DNA from: a bacterium
Lineage (GTDB): Bacteria; Vulcanimicrobiota; Vulcanimicrobiia; Vulcanimicrobiales; Vulcanimicrobiaceae
Assembly (NCBI GenBank): GCA_021790935.1
Contig: JAJYFL010000010.1
Span: 1 to 64,000 of the forward strand
Direction: 5' to 3'
DNA length: 64,000 nucleotides
Shown piece by piece: positions 1 through 9,169 of the stretch. Made by a program: the position numbers and the translations under genes. Position 1 is the first letter of the stretch, and the number at the start of each line of letters is the position of its first letter. The notes beneath the pieces are model-generated. The model did no database searches and was not told the DNA's origin. It worked only from the letters and a program-made list of their open reading frames with translations.

Positions 1-10
1 TTAGCGCGGG

Positions 11-1885
11 ATGAAGGACGGCAAGGCGAGTCCGAAAGGCATCATGGCGCTCGCGGCGCTCGGGGTCGTGTTCGGCGACATCGGAACCGATCCGTTGTAC
101 GCGTTTCGCCAGTGCTTCCACAATGGCGTCAATATCGCGCCTACGCCAGAGAACGTGACGGGCGTGGTGAGCTTGATCTTGTGGTCGCTGATCTTCGTCG
201 TCAGTATCAAGTACTTGACCTTCGTGATGCGGGCCGACCACGAGGGCGAAGGCGGCATCCTGGCGCTGCTCGCGCTCGTACTCCCCGCGCCGGTGCGCGG
301 CGTGCTCCCGAGGGCGACCTGGCTCACGTTCCTTATCGTTATCGGTGCCGGCATGCTTTTCGGTGACGGTGTCATTACGCCGGCCATCTCGGTCCTTTCG
401 GCGGTTGAAGGCCTCAAGGCCGTTACCCCTGCGGCGCAGCCGTACGTCGTTCCGATTACGGTGGCGGTGCTGATGGCGCTATTCGCGCTCCAATCGCGAG
501 GCACGCAGAAGATCGGCCGGATCTTCGGCCCGGTGATGATCGTCTGGTTCACAGCGATTGCCGTGACCGGCGTCGCGGGCATCGCCAAGCATCCGGCGGT
601 GCTCTGGGCGATCGATCCGAGGCATCTCTTGTATTTCATGGCAAGCCACGGCTTCGCCGGGGTGGTCGTGTTAGGAGCAGTCGTCCTCAGTGTCTCGGGC
701 GTCGAGGCCCTCTACGCCGACATGTCGCACTTCGGCCGCGCGCCGATCGCACTTGCCTGGTATACGATGGTTTTCCCGGCACTTCTGTTGAACTTTGCCG
801 GCCAGGGTGCCCGTGTTCTTGCCGATCCGAAAGCGCTCGATGCTCCGTTCTTCGCGCTGGTTCCGAGTTGGGGACTCTATCCGATGGTTGCGGTCGCGAC
901 TGCGGCGACCATCATTGCGTCGCAGGCGTTGATATCGGGCGCTTTCACGCTCGCGGGGCAGGCGATCGAACTCGGCTTTCTTCCGAGCATGCGCGTGTTG
1001 CACACGTCGAAAGAGTTTTCCGGCCAGGTCTTTGTGCCGTTCATCAACGTGTTGCTTGCCGTCGTGTGCCTTATGCTCGTGATAACGTTCCGGACGTCAA
1101 CGAAACTGGCCGACGCGTACGGACTGGCGGTGGCGGTGACGATGACCGTCACGTCGATTGGCTATTTCTCAGTCGTACGAAAGAAGTTCGGCTGGAATCT
1201 CCTCGCTGCGGTGCCGCTGGTGGGCGCGTTCTTAATCGTCGATGTTTCGTATGTTGCTGGCAGCATTCCGAAGATTCCGACCGGTGGTTGGATTCCGCTT
1301 TCGATCTGCGTCGCACTCTTTGCGACCGCGACCGTATGGCGGGCAGGGCGACGCCGGATGGGGCAGAGCTATCTCAACCAGTCGGTTCCCGTTGCGGATT
1401 TCCTCGCTGAAACCCGCGGCTCAAAAGGCAGCATCACCGGTACGGCCGTCTTTCTGACCGCCGATCCCGAGGGCATACCCTTCTTGCTGCGGCATCACCG
1501 GGCGCACACCGAGGCGATGCATGAACGGGTCGTGCTGCTGACGATCCTCATGGATAACCGGCCCGTGGTGGCGGAGAGAGACCGCGTGGAGGTCGAGACG
1601 CTCGCGCCGGCACTGATCCGCGTCACTGCCCGCTTCGGCTTCATGGAACAGCCGCTGCTCGCGCCGATCGTGCGGGCGTGCACGAGATTCGGGCTCGCGC
1701 TCGACGATAAGAGCACGACGTATTTCGCGGCAGATCCGGTCGTCGTGCCGGGCGCGAAGGACACGCTGCACGCGTGGCGCCGCGCCCTCTTCGGCTTTCT
1801 CTTGCGAAACGCGCAACCGCTGACGGCCACCATGCGGATACCGGCCGACCAGCTGACCAAGCTTGGCCTCGAGATCGCACTCTAA
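11..1885 (+). CDS. kup: Kup-family potassium uptake permease
   Basis: A 624-residue integral membrane protein matching the Kup/HAK/KT family over its full usual length. It imports K+ with protons across the inner membrane. The N-terminal family signature reads GVVFGDIGTDPLYAF (most family members have Ser where Asp follows GDIGT). About a dozen hydrophobic segments follow up to roughly residue 430, and then a soluble C-terminal domain. The start is secure because an in-frame TAG lies at 2-4, just before ATG at 11. The next gene starts within 16 bases of the stop, so the two may be cotranscribed. Family assignment is firm; the transport role is inferred from the family. Confidence 0.95.
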   Translation: MKDGKASPKGIMALAALGVVFGDIGTDPLYAFRQCFHNGVNIAPTPENVTGVVSLILWSLIFVVSIKYLTFVMRADHEGEGGILALLALVLPAPVRGVLPRATWLTFLIVIGAGMLFGDGVITPAISVLSAVEGLKAVTPAAQPYVVPITVAVLMALFALQSRGTQKIGRIFGPVMIVWFTAIAVTGVAGIAKHPAVLWAIDPRHLLYFMASHGFAGVVVLGAVVLSVSGVEALYADMSHFGRAPIALAWYTMVFPALLLNFAGQGARVLADPKALDAPFFALVPSWGLYPMVAVATAATIIASQALISGAFTLAGQAIELGFLPSMRVLHTSKEFSGQVFVPFINVLLAVVCLMLVITFRTSTKLADAYGLAVAVTMTVTSIGYFSVVRKKFGWNLLAAVPLVGAFLIVDVSYVAGSIPKIPTGGWIPLSICVALFATATVWRAGRRRMGQSYLNQSVPVADFLAETRGSKGSITGTAVFLTADPEGIPFLLRHHRAHTEAMHERVVLLTILMDNRPVVAERDRVEVETLAPALIRVTARFGFMEQPLLAPIVRACTRFGLALDDKSTTYFAADPVVVPGAKDTLHAWRRALFGFLLRNAQPLTATMRIPADQLTKLGLEIAL

Positions 1886-1900
1886 GTGGGAGTTTGGCCG

Positions 1901-2953
1901 ATGTGTTCTTCAATCCGATTGCCGCGCGTACGATTCCGTGGGGCCTTGGCAGTGGTTTGTTCTTGCGTTACGTTTGCCGCGTGCACGGCGCAGCGGCAAC
2001 CGCCCGGCGGCAGGAGCGCGCGCATCGCCGCCGGCGTTTCCGCGAAGCGGGCCGCTGCCGGCGATTTGCACGTCAAGCCGCGATTGCGCAGAGAAGACCG
2101 GGCGCCTGCGAATGCAGGGCGGACGAAGGCTCGAATCTATTACCGCAACGACGTGGTGGTCCTCACCTATCACGACGTCGCGCGCCGGGTTCCCGCCGGG
2201 ACGGATACCGTTTCTCCAGCACAGTTTGCCGCTCATATCGCCCGGCTGCAGCACGATGGTTTCCACTTCATCTCGTTATCCGAGCTTCAAGCCTTTCTCT
2301 CAAAAGGAACCGCGGTGCCGCCGAATGCAGTATGCCTGGTTTTCGACAACGGTTACCGTGGCATCTATCGCTATGCCTTCCCCCTGCTGCGGCGGCAACG
2401 CATTCCCGCTGCGGTATTCCTGATAGTCTCCTATGTGGACCGTCTCCGGAATGACTTGACATGGCGGGAGATTGCGACCATGAGCCACAGCGGAGTCTTC
2501 CGCTTTGGCACGGAGACGTATAACCTTCACCGTGCCGTGGTTATCGACGCGGCGGGCGATACTACGGCGGCGACGGTTGGGCGCGCCCTGCTCGCCGATG
2601 GCCGGCGCGAGACGCTCGCGAGCTATCGTCAGCGCGTACTCAGCGACCTGATTCGAGCGCGCAGGATCGTTGAGGCCAAGACGGGCCGATCGGTCAATGC
2701 CATGGTCTATCCTTACGGCCAGTACAGGCCGGCGCTCGTGTCGCTCGCGCACAAGGCCGGTTACGGGTACCTCTTCACCACGCTGGGCTGGGCCATCACG
2801 CCCGGCGCGAACCCGAGCCTGCTACCCAGACTCGATGTCGGGGTTTGGAATGAGACGCCTTCCAAGGTTGTAAATGCAATCCTAACCGTAGTCAACGACG
2901 CCGGACGAGATTCGTACCGTCCTCCGCTCCGTTACGCCCCGGTGTGGAATTGA
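1901..2953 (+). CDS. NodB/PgaB-like polysaccharide deacetylase, metal-site residues altered
   Basis: About 350 residues. ATG 1901 is preferred over GTG 1886 because GGGAG at 1888-1892 is spaced 8 bases from it. The N-terminus is a signal segment ending FAAC (Cys28), a possible lipobox, so the protein is probably exported and anchored. The NodB fold is recognisable: TYHDV near residue 89, a motif-1 region FDNG (D149, N150), a motif-2 region TETYNLH (E205, H210) and MVYPYGQY later. Active family members have FDDG and SHTYxLH, so one metal-binding Asp is Asn and the first motif-2 His is Glu here. Activity as a peptidoglycan or polysaccharide N-deacetylase is therefore doubtful. It directly follows kup and precedes the M16 peptidase. 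Confidence 0.8.
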   Translation: MCSSIRLPRVRFRGALAVVCSCVTFAACTAQRQPPGGRSARIAAGVSAKRAAAGDLHVKPRLRREDRAPANAGRTKARIYYRNDVVVLTYHDVARRVPAGTDTVSPAQFAAHIARLQHDGFHFISLSELQAFLSKGTAVPPNAVCLVFDNGYRGIYRYAFPLLRRQRIPAAVFLIVSYVDRLRNDLTWREIATMSHSGVFRFGTETYNLHRAVVIDAAGDTTAATVGRALLADGRRETLASYRQRVLSDLIRARRIVEAKTGRSVNAMVYPYGQYRPALVSLAHKAGYGYLFTTLGWAITPGANPSLLPRLDVGVWNETPSKVVNAILTVVNDAGRDSYRPPLRYAPVWN

Positions 2954-3089
2954 AACTCCGGAACGCGTGCCCGGCGCAGCCCGAAAGGGACGGCCGGCGA
3001 GAGGGCTTGCCGGAGCGGTTTTGGAATGCGCGGGTTGGAATCCGCCCCCGCGCGGGCTCCGTACTCGTTCGATCCCAGCAAGGGGTGTT
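2954..3089. other. Structured intergenic stretch
   Basis: No credible gene. It contains a strong potential hairpin: GCGCGGG at 3028-3034 pairs with CCCGCGC at 3047-3053 across a 12-base loop, with no T-run after it. Other short GC-rich inverted repeats are present. It could be a weak terminator or a leader of the M16 peptidase mRNA; the sequence does not decide. Confidence 0.3.
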
Positions 3090-5765
3090 ATGAATTCCAA
3101 GATACTTCGCGTCCTCGTCGCCGGCGTTCTCAGCCTGGGGCTCGGCGCACTCGTCTTTCCGCTTCACGCGGGCGCGCGGTCGCTTACCGTTACGCGCGCG
3201 ACCCTGAAGAACGGGCTGCGGGTGGTCGTGGTGCACGATCCGCTCGCGCCGGTCGTCACCACGATGCTCAATTATGAGGTAGGCTCCGACGACCAACCGA
3301 TCGCCGGCCTCGCGCACGCGACCGAGCACATGATGTTCCGCGGCAGCAAAACGCTGTCGTCGTCGCAACTCATGGATACGATCGGCGTGACCGGCGGTAG
3401 TTTCGATGCGGATACGCAAAATCAAATCACGCAATATTTCTTTACGGTTCCGTCGCAGTACCTCGATATCGCGCTGCATCTCGAGCGGTCGCGGGCGACC
3501 GGGCTCGAGATGGCGCAATCGCAGTGGAACCAAGAGCGCAAGGCGATCACCCAGGAGGTGACGCAGGACAACAGCAACGCGTTCTACCGCCTCTTCGTCA
3601 AGATGCAGACCGCGCTGCTCGCGGGTACTCCCTATGCGAAGAACGGCCTCGGAACCGTTTACGATTTCGCGCATACGATCAATCATCCGCAGCTGATCAA
3701 GTTCTACGACAAGTGGTACCATCCGAATAATGCCGTCTACGTGATCGTCGGCGACGTGAATGGCCCGGCGACCGTACGAGAGGTCGCGCATCTGTTCGGG
3801 AACATTCCGGCGGCGAAGCTGCCGGCTCGAGCCCCGGTCGTGCTGCGTCCGATAACGCCGCACGTCTATCACGATACGAGCGATCAGCCGTTTACCGCCG
3901 TGCTGCTCGGTTACCGCATGCCGGGATACGACAGTAAATACTACGCCGCCGGGCAGATCCTCGCCGACGTCCTGAACAGTCCCCGCGGCAACCTCTACGG
4001 ATTGGCGGCCAGCGGCAAGGCACTCGGCACGCAGTTCCAGGAGCAGTCTTATCCGAAAGCCTCCGTCGGCATCGGCGCCGTCATCGTTCCCGTGACGACC
4101 AAACCGGAAGTGGCCGACGCAATGGCCCGCGCGGTGATCGCGCAGTACCGCAAGACCGGCATCCCCGCCGGGCTGGTCGCGGCCGCAAAGCGCCGAGAGA
4201 TCGCCCAGCTCGAATTCAACGGCAACTCGATCCAGAACCTCGCATTCCAGTGGAGCCAAGCGGTTGCCGTGCAGGGGCTTCGCTCGCCGGACGCCATGAT
4301 CGCGGCCTATCGCGCCGTGACCCCGGCCGCCGTCGACCGCGTGCTCCGCGAGGATCTCCAGAACTCGAAGGCCATAGCGGCCTATGCCGTGCCCAAGAAC
4401 CTCGGCAAGATGAGCGCGGGCGGTCCGGGTGGGATGCAAAAAGAGAACAACCAGATCCCGCCGACCAAACACGAGCCGCTGCCGTCGTGGGCGCAGCACG
4501 TCCTAGCGCACCTGCGCGTTCCGGAGCAGACGCTCCACCCGGTCGCGATGATGCTGCCCAACGGGATCAAACTCATCGTCCAGCCGGAAAGCGTGACGCC
4601 GACGGTCGTGGTGAGCGGCGAGATCCTGAACAATCCGCAAGTGCAGGAACCGCGCGGTCAAGACGGCGTCGCAGACCTCACCGCCTCGCTCTTCCCGTAC
4701 GGCACGACCACCTACGGCCGCATTGCCTACCAGCGGCAACTCGACAAGATCGCCGCGTCGGTCGATGCAGGTACGAGCTTCAGCCTGCAAGTGCTCGCGC
4801 ACGATTTCGGCCGAGGCGTTCAGCTGCTCGCCGACGACGAACTCCATCCGCGTTTTTCGGCGAAAGACTTCGCGATCGTCAAGCAACAGGACGTCGGAGC
4901 GCTGACCGGCGAGATGACGTCGCCCAACCATCTAGCGTCGGTCGCGCTCGCGAACGCGCTCTACCCGATGGGCGATCCGCAGCGCCGGTTCGCTACGCCG
5001 AAAAGCGCCTCGGGGATCACGCTGGCCGACGTGAAGGCGTGGTTCCACAGCGCCTACCGGCCCGATCTCACCACGATCGTCGTGGTGGGCGACGTGACCC
5101 CGGCGCAGGCAAAGGCCCAGATCGAACGCTACTTCGGCGGATGGAAGGCCGTCGGGCCGAAGCCGCAGGTCTATCCCGGGCCGGTCCCGGCGAACAAACC
5201 GAGCGACGTGAGCGTCCCTGCGACGGGCCGCGTTCAGTCGTCGGTGCAGTTGGTGGAGACGGTCGGACTGCTGCGCAACAATCCCGATTGGGCGCCGATG
5301 CAAGTCGCCGACACGGTCCTTACCGGCGGCTTCTACTCATCGCTCCTCTACCACGATCTCCGCGAAGTGCATGGCTACGTCTACTACGTCGGCAGCGAGC
5401 TCGCCGCGGGTAAGGTCCGCTCGACGTTCTCGATCGATTACGGTTCCGATCCGCAGAACGTGATCCCGGCCGAGCAGCTCGCGTTACGCGACGTGCGCAC
5501 GCTGCAGAGACGTCCGATCAGTGCCACGCGCCTGATTCGGGCGAAGGCGCTGCTCATGGGCGAGGTGCCGATTGCGGAAGCGAGCTACGGTGGAGTGGGT
5601 TCGCTGCTGCTGCAATACGGCACGCTCGGCATGCCGCTCGACGAGAACCTGATCGACGCGCGGCGCGAGCTCGCCGTCACCGCGCAATCGATGCGAGCCG
5701 CACTCGCAAAATGGGTTCGTACCGACGGCTTCGTGCGCGTCATAACGGGGCCTGGCCCAAAGTGA
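3090..5765 (+). CDS. M16 family zinc metallopeptidase, two-domain, exported
   Basis: An 891-residue protein with a signal peptide (MNSKILRVLVAGVLSLGLG..., cleavage near AGARS). The N-terminal M16 half has the inverted zinc motif HATEH (H76, E79, H80) and the third ligand E156 in TQEV, 76 residues later, as in pitrilysin and mitochondrial-processing-peptidase relatives. The second half (from about residue 500) keeps the fold but lacks HxxEH, as is usual for the inactive partner domain. ATG 3090 is supported by AAGGGG just upstream and by the signal peptide; the reading frame is open further upstream but without such features. It probably degrades peptides in the envelope. The substrate cannot be told. 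Confidence 0.92.
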   Translation: MNSKILRVLVAGVLSLGLGALVFPLHAGARSLTVTRATLKNGLRVVVVHDPLAPVVTTMLNYEVGSDDQPIAGLAHATEHMMFRGSKTLSSSQLMDTIGVTGGSFDADTQNQITQYFFTVPSQYLDIALHLERSRATGLEMAQSQWNQERKAITQEVTQDNSNAFYRLFVKMQTALLAGTPYAKNGLGTVYDFAHTINHPQLIKFYDKWYHPNNAVYVIVGDVNGPATVREVAHLFGNIPAAKLPARAPVVLRPITPHVYHDTSDQPFTAVLLGYRMPGYDSKYYAAGQILADVLNSPRGNLYGLAASGKALGTQFQEQSYPKASVGIGAVIVPVTTKPEVADAMARAVIAQYRKTGIPAGLVAAAKRREIAQLEFNGNSIQNLAFQWSQAVAVQGLRSPDAMIAAYRAVTPAAVDRVLREDLQNSKAIAAYAVPKNLGKMSAGGPGGMQKENNQIPPTKHEPLPSWAQHVLAHLRVPEQTLHPVAMMLPNGIKLIVQPESVTPTVVVSGEILNNPQVQEPRGQDGVADLTASLFPYGTTTYGRIAYQRQLDKIAASVDAGTSFSLQVLAHDFGRGVQLLADDELHPRFSAKDFAIVKQQDVGALTGEMTSPNHLASVALANALYPMGDPQRRFATPKSASGITLADVKAWFHSAYRPDLTTIVVVGDVTPAQAKAQIERYFGGWKAVGPKPQVYPGPVPANKPSDVSVPATGRVQSSVQLVETVGLLRNNPDWAPMQVADTVLTGGFYSSLLYHDLREVHGYVYYVGSELAAGKVRSTFSIDYGSDPQNVIPAEQLALRDVRTLQRRPISATRLIRAKALLMGEVPIAEASYGGVGSLLLQYGTLGMPLDENLIDARRELAVTAQSMRAALAKWVRTDGFVRVITGPGPK

Positions 5766-5778
5766 GGGCCGCAGCCCG

Positions 5779-6495
5779 GTGACGCGATCGGGAACCCCAC
5801 GGCGACGAGTCGCCGTGGGGTTCGACTTCGATCACACGCTCGGCATCGATAACAACTTGGAGCGGGTGGCCTTCCTGCGGCTGCTCGCGGAGCTCTGCGC
5901 CGGCGGCGGCGAACCGCTCGGGACGCTCGCCTCGGAGATCGACCGCATCGATGCGCTACTCCGCCTGCAGCGCTCTGGACGGTATTCGATCGAGGAGGCG
6001 GTAGAGCGTTTTGCTCGCGAGCGCGGCGCACGCGACCCCGGCGCCTATCCGGAGCGTTACAAGCATCTTGCGCTGCACAGCGCGGAAGCCTTCGTGGTAC
6101 CGGTCCCCGGTCTCTCTCGCGCGCTCGCTGCGCTTCGCAGCCATGGGGTTGCCGTCGCCGTGCTGACAAACGGATGGAGCCCGCTGCAGGAACGCAAAGC
6201 GGCGCTGGCGGGCTTCGAGGGTCCGGTCGTCGTCAGCGCCGCGATCGGAGTGCAGAAGCCTGCGAAAGGCGCTTTCGAGGCGCTCGCGCGAACGCTCGCG
6301 CGGGCGCCGGACGAGGTCTGGTACGTTGGCGACGATCCGGTGATGGACGTAGCCGGTGCGATCGCAGCCGGGATGCACGGAATCTGGCTCGATGCGCGCG
6401 GCTCGGAGTATCCGGCGGATCTTCCCGCACCGGAGCGCATAATCCACAACCTGGAGGAATTGGCGGGCGCGCTCCCAATCGCACGGCAGGAGTAA
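5779..6495 (+). CDS. HAD-superfamily hydrolase
   Basis: 238 residues with a GTG start 13 bases after the peptidase stop. All HAD motifs are visible: FDFDHT (nucleophile D16, acid D18), VLTNG, a Lys in the KPAKGAF segment, and WYVGDDPVMDVAGA. The insert between motifs I and II is helical, as in C1-capped phosphatases such as phosphoglycolate phosphatase or haloacid dehalogenase relatives. It is a cytoplasmic phosphatase of unknown substrate. It ends two bases before rsmD, so it probably belongs to the rsmD-coaD transcription unit. Confidence 0.85.
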   Translation: MTRSGTPRRRVAVGFDFDHTLGIDNNLERVAFLRLLAELCAGGGEPLGTLASEIDRIDALLRLQRSGRYSIEEAVERFARERGARDPGAYPERYKHLALHSAEAFVVPVPGLSRALAALRSHGVAVAVLTNGWSPLQERKAALAGFEGPVVVSAAIGVQKPAKGAFEALARTLARAPDEVWYVGDDPVMDVAGAIAAGMHGIWLDARGSEYPADLPAPERIIHNLEELAGALPIARQE

Positions 6496-6497
6496 AC

Positions 6498-7067
6498 GTG
6501 CCAAAGATTACCGGTGGAAACCTTCGCAGCCGTAAGTTGGGCTCGCCGAAGGGGGCGAACGTGCGTCCGACGCCCGGACGCGTAAAGGAAGCGCTCTTCT
6601 CGATTCTCCAGCCGCGCATCGACGGTGCGCGGTTTCTCGACCTGTTCGCAGGTACGGGCGCAATTGGGTTCGAGGCGGCCTCGCGCGGTGCCCAGCGCGT
6701 CGTCTGCGTCGAGGCGCACCACGGCACGGCCGACGCGATTCGGGAAGCTGCCGGGGCTCTCGGCGTCTCCGGGGTCGTCGAAGTGGTGGCGGCTCCGGTC
6801 GATCGCGCGCTCTACCGGCTGGAGGGTCCGTTCGACGTCGTCTACGCCGACCCGCCGTATGCTGATGGCGTTCCGCTGCAGATGTTCCGCTTGCTGCTGG
6901 ATCGCGAGCTCCTGGCGCAGGATGCCGTCGTTATTTTCGAGCACGGCGCGCGGACCATTCTGCCCGAGATACCGGGGTACCGAACGGTGCGTGAAGAAGT
7001 ATACGGCGATGTCGCTTTGGCATTTTTTACGATCCGCGCTTCGAGCGACTCGGACCCTGCCCGATGA
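6498..7067 (+). CDS. rsmD: 16S rRNA (guanine-N2)-methyltransferase RsmD
   Basis: 189 residues with a GTG start right after the HAD gene. The start gives the canonical RsmD N-terminus VPKITGGNLRSRKL. The SAM-binding loop LDLFAGTGAIG lies at 47-57 and the N2-guanine methyltransferase catalytic motif DPPY at 118-121. RsmD methylates G966 of 16S rRNA in the small subunit. Linkage rsmD-coaD is a very common bacterial pair and supports both calls. Confidence 0.94.
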   Translation: MPKITGGNLRSRKLGSPKGANVRPTPGRVKEALFSILQPRIDGARFLDLFAGTGAIGFEAASRGAQRVVCVEAHHGTADAIREAAGALGVSGVVEVVAAPVDRALYRLEGPFDVVYADPPYADGVPLQMFRLLLDRELLAQDAVVIFEHGARTILPEIPGYRTVREEVYGDVALAFFTIRASSDSDPAR

Positions 7068-7085
7068 AGGCTGCCTGAGCCCGCT

Positions 7086-7616
7086 TTGGACATAACGGCA
7101 GGCGACGGGCGGCGGCTGCACACGCCGCGGGGCGTCTATCCAGGCTCGTTCGACCCGCCCACGCACGGGCACCTCGACGTCATCGAGCGGGCGGCCAATA
7201 CGTTCGCCGAGTTGATCGTCGCCGTGGTCGTCAACCCACAGAAGCGCGAGCCGATGTTCACGCTGGAGGAGCGCGAGGCGATGATCCAGGAATGCGTCTC
7301 TCACCTCCCCAACGTCCGGGTGGAGCATTTTCGCGGATTGCTGGCGGACTACGTGAAGAAGAAGCACGCCGACGTGATCGTCAAGGGTCTGCGCGTCGTC
7401 TCCGATTTCGAGAGCGAGATGTCGACCGCGCTCATGAACCGGTCGCTCTCGAATGTCGACACGATGTTTTTGATGTCCGACCAAAAGTACTCGTTCGTGA
7501 GTTCGAGTATCGTCAAAGAAGTGTTTTTTCTCGGGGGCGACGTCGCAGCGCTGGTTCCCGAGCCGGTTATGCGTCTCATGGCCGCCAAACGCGCTACTCT
7601 GCGCAGCTCAACGTAA
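7086..7616 (+). CDS. coaD: Phosphopantetheine adenylyltransferase
   Basis: 176 residues with a TTG start. CoaD makes dephospho-CoA from 4'-phosphopantetheine and ATP, the penultimate step of CoA synthesis. The nucleotidyltransferase motif THGH (26-29) sits in GVYPGSFDPPTHGHLDVI, and the C-terminal SSSIVKE motif corresponds to the ISSTxxR signature. The open N-terminus is about 15 residues longer than typical CoaD. No better start lies inside it, so TTG 7086 is kept with some doubt. Confidence 0.95.
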   Translation: MDITAGDGRRLHTPRGVYPGSFDPPTHGHLDVIERAANTFAELIVAVVVNPQKREPMFTLEEREAMIQECVSHLPNVRVEHFRGLLADYVKKKHADVIVKGLRVVSDFESEMSTALMNRSLSNVDTMFLMSDQKYSFVSSSIVKEVFFLGGDVAALVPEPVMRLMAAKRATLRSST

Positions 7617-7627
7617 GGGAGGTATCC

Positions 7628-8182
7628 ATGTCGGTCTATCGCGTTCTGGATAAACTCGAGTCGTACGTGCATGAAGGAACCTGGCTTCCCGCCGGCTATC
7701 GCATTCTGAGCGAAGAGCGGCTCGTCGAATTCATCGAAAAGGTGAGGTCGTCGCTGCCCGAAGAGGTTGGGCGGGCGAAGATCATCGCGAAGGATCACGA
7801 TCGGATGATTCGTGCAGCGCAAGAGAAGGCGCAGGCGATCGTAACCGAGGCGACCAGCAAGCATGAGGAGTTGACCGATCAAAACGAGATCGTGCAGCGC
7901 GCTCGCAAGACGGCGGAGGTCGTGCTGCGCGAAGCGGAGGAGCGGGCGCTCAAGGTGCGCGAAGGCGCCGACCAGTACGCCGCCCGGATGCTATCGGATC
8001 TCGAGGCGCGGCTGGCATCCGCAATCGGCTCGGTGCGCAAAGGCCGCGAAGCGCTCGCGCCTCGGCCGCAGGCACCCTCTGCGCCGCTTGCGGAGGCAGC
8101 CGCGAAGGCCAAGCGCGCCGCCTTTGACGCGCAAGCGGCCGACGAAACGGCCGAGCTCGAATCGGTAGAAGTTACGCAATAG
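7628..8182 (+). CDS. Coiled-coil protein of the coaD neighbourhood
   Basis: 184 residues, start ATG 7628 with GGGAGG eight bases before it. Residues about 50-140 form a long charged amphipathic helix rich in A, E, K and R, like V-ATPase subunit H/E or F0 subunit-b stalks and DivIVA-like proteins. The N-terminus (SVYRVLDKLESYVHEGTWLP) is globular and the C-terminus is Ala/Pro-rich. Similar small helical proteins, often annotated as an ATPase subunit, occur next to coaD in other phyla. No enzymatic motif is seen. Function unknown; a structural or cell-division scaffold role is only a guess. Confidence 0.6.
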   Translation: MSVYRVLDKLESYVHEGTWLPAGYRILSEERLVEFIEKVRSSLPEEVGRAKIIAKDHDRMIRAAQEKAQAIVTEATSKHEELTDQNEIVQRARKTAEVVLREAEERALKVREGADQYAARMLSDLEARLASAIGSVRKGREALAPRPQAPSAPLAEAAAKAKRAAFDAQAADETAELESVEVTQ

Positions 8183-8188
8183 GCGCGC

Positions 8189-9169
8189 ATGCGCGTCGAG
8201 CTCTCGCCGAACCGCCTCTTCATCTACGTCGCGGTCGCCATAGTGGCGGCCGCGTTCGTATTGGCGCGCACGCCGTACTCCTTGATCATGCCGGGCAAGG
8301 CGGTCGATTTAGGGCGCGCGATCGTGGTGGCCGGCCATCGTCCGCCCGCTACGCGCTTCTATCTCACCGACGTAACCTTCGCGGAGAACGCGACGCCGGC
8401 GGGTTTGTTGGAAGGCCTCGCGCCGGGCGTCGAGGTCGTTCGCACGAGCCGAGTCGTCCCGCACGGAATATCGCTCGGCGAGTACGAGAGCGTGATGCGC
8501 GAGTCGATGACCGAGAGCCAGGCGATCGGAGCCGTCGTAGCCGAACGAGCCGCGCATCTGCCGGTTCCGCAGCCGCGTACCCGGATTCTCATCGTGTATT
8601 TCTCGCCGCTCTCCCACGCCCGTGGCATACTGCGCGCCGGTGACGTCGTTACGTCGATCGACGGAGCGCCGGCCGCGTCGACGGTCGATGTCGAGCGGCT
8701 GCTCGCCGCGGTGAAACCCGGCACCCCGGTGCGAGTCGGCATCATTCGCAACGGAAGGCCACTTACGCTGGCCGTGCCGACGATCGCCTACCGCGGCCAG
8801 GCTCGGCTCGGCGTCTATCTCACGGCGATCCTGCAGCGGCCGAAGTTGCCGATCTCCGTGGCCTATCATCTGCCGGGCATCGCCGGAAGCTCGGGCGGGT
8901 TGATGTTTGCGCTCGACATCTATCGTTCGCTCGTGCCCGGGCGCGCGCGATACGCCCGCATCGCCGGGACGGGAACGATATCGTACGGCGGCGCCGTGGG
9001 GCCCATCGAAGGCGCACCTCAAAAAGTCATCGCAGCTCGCGCGGCGGGCGCACGGCTCTTTCTCGTTCCGCGCGCCAACTATCGGGAGATTGCGTCGACG
9101 CCTGGCATCCGCGTCGTGCCGGTATCGACGTTCCGGCAGGCGCTGGACGCGATCGGAAGGCGGAGTTAA
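8189..9169 (+). CDS. YlbL-like PDZ/Lon-type (S16) membrane serine protease
   Basis: 326 residues. One N-terminal transmembrane anchor (about 10-27) is followed by a PDZ domain (about 135-195; RGILRAGDVVTSIDG) and a Lon-type proteolytic domain. The catalytic Ser is S235 in GSSGG and the Lys is K279 in GAPQKVIAA, matching the Ser-Lys dyad of the S16 family. The B. subtilis homologue YlbL also sits near coaD, which supports the call. It is an extracytoplasmic processing protease with unknown substrates. Its stop overlaps the stop of the convergent regulator gene by a few bases. Confidence 0.88.
   Translation: MRVELSPNRLFIYVAVAIVAAAFVLARTPYSLIMPGKAVDLGRAIVVAGHRPPATRFYLTDVTFAENATPAGLLEGLAPGVEVVRTSRVVPHGISLGEYESVMRESMTESQAIGAVVAERAAHLPVPQPRTRILIVYFSPLSHARGILRAGDVVTSIDGAPAASTVDVERLLAAVKPGTPVRVGIIRNGRPLTLAVPTIAYRGQARLGVYLTAILQRPKLPISVAYHLPGIAGSSGGLMFALDIYRSLVPGRARYARIAGTGTISYGGAVGPIEGAPQKVIAARAAGARLFLVPRANYREIASTPGIRVVPVSTFRQALDAIGRRS

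Noticed and set aside
2990-3080. Possible serine tRNA (GCCGGAGCGGTT, TTGGAA and GTTCGATCCC segments in order)
   Set aside because: The T-arm flanks (ACTCG and CCAGC) do not pair, the anticodon stem gives a 6- or 8-base loop, and no 7-bp acceptor stem can be formed.
2892-4499. 535-residue open frame on the minus strand
   Set aside because: Lies fully under the M16 peptidase gene; Arg/His/Asp-rich mirror sequence without domains, typical of antisense frames in GC-rich DNA.
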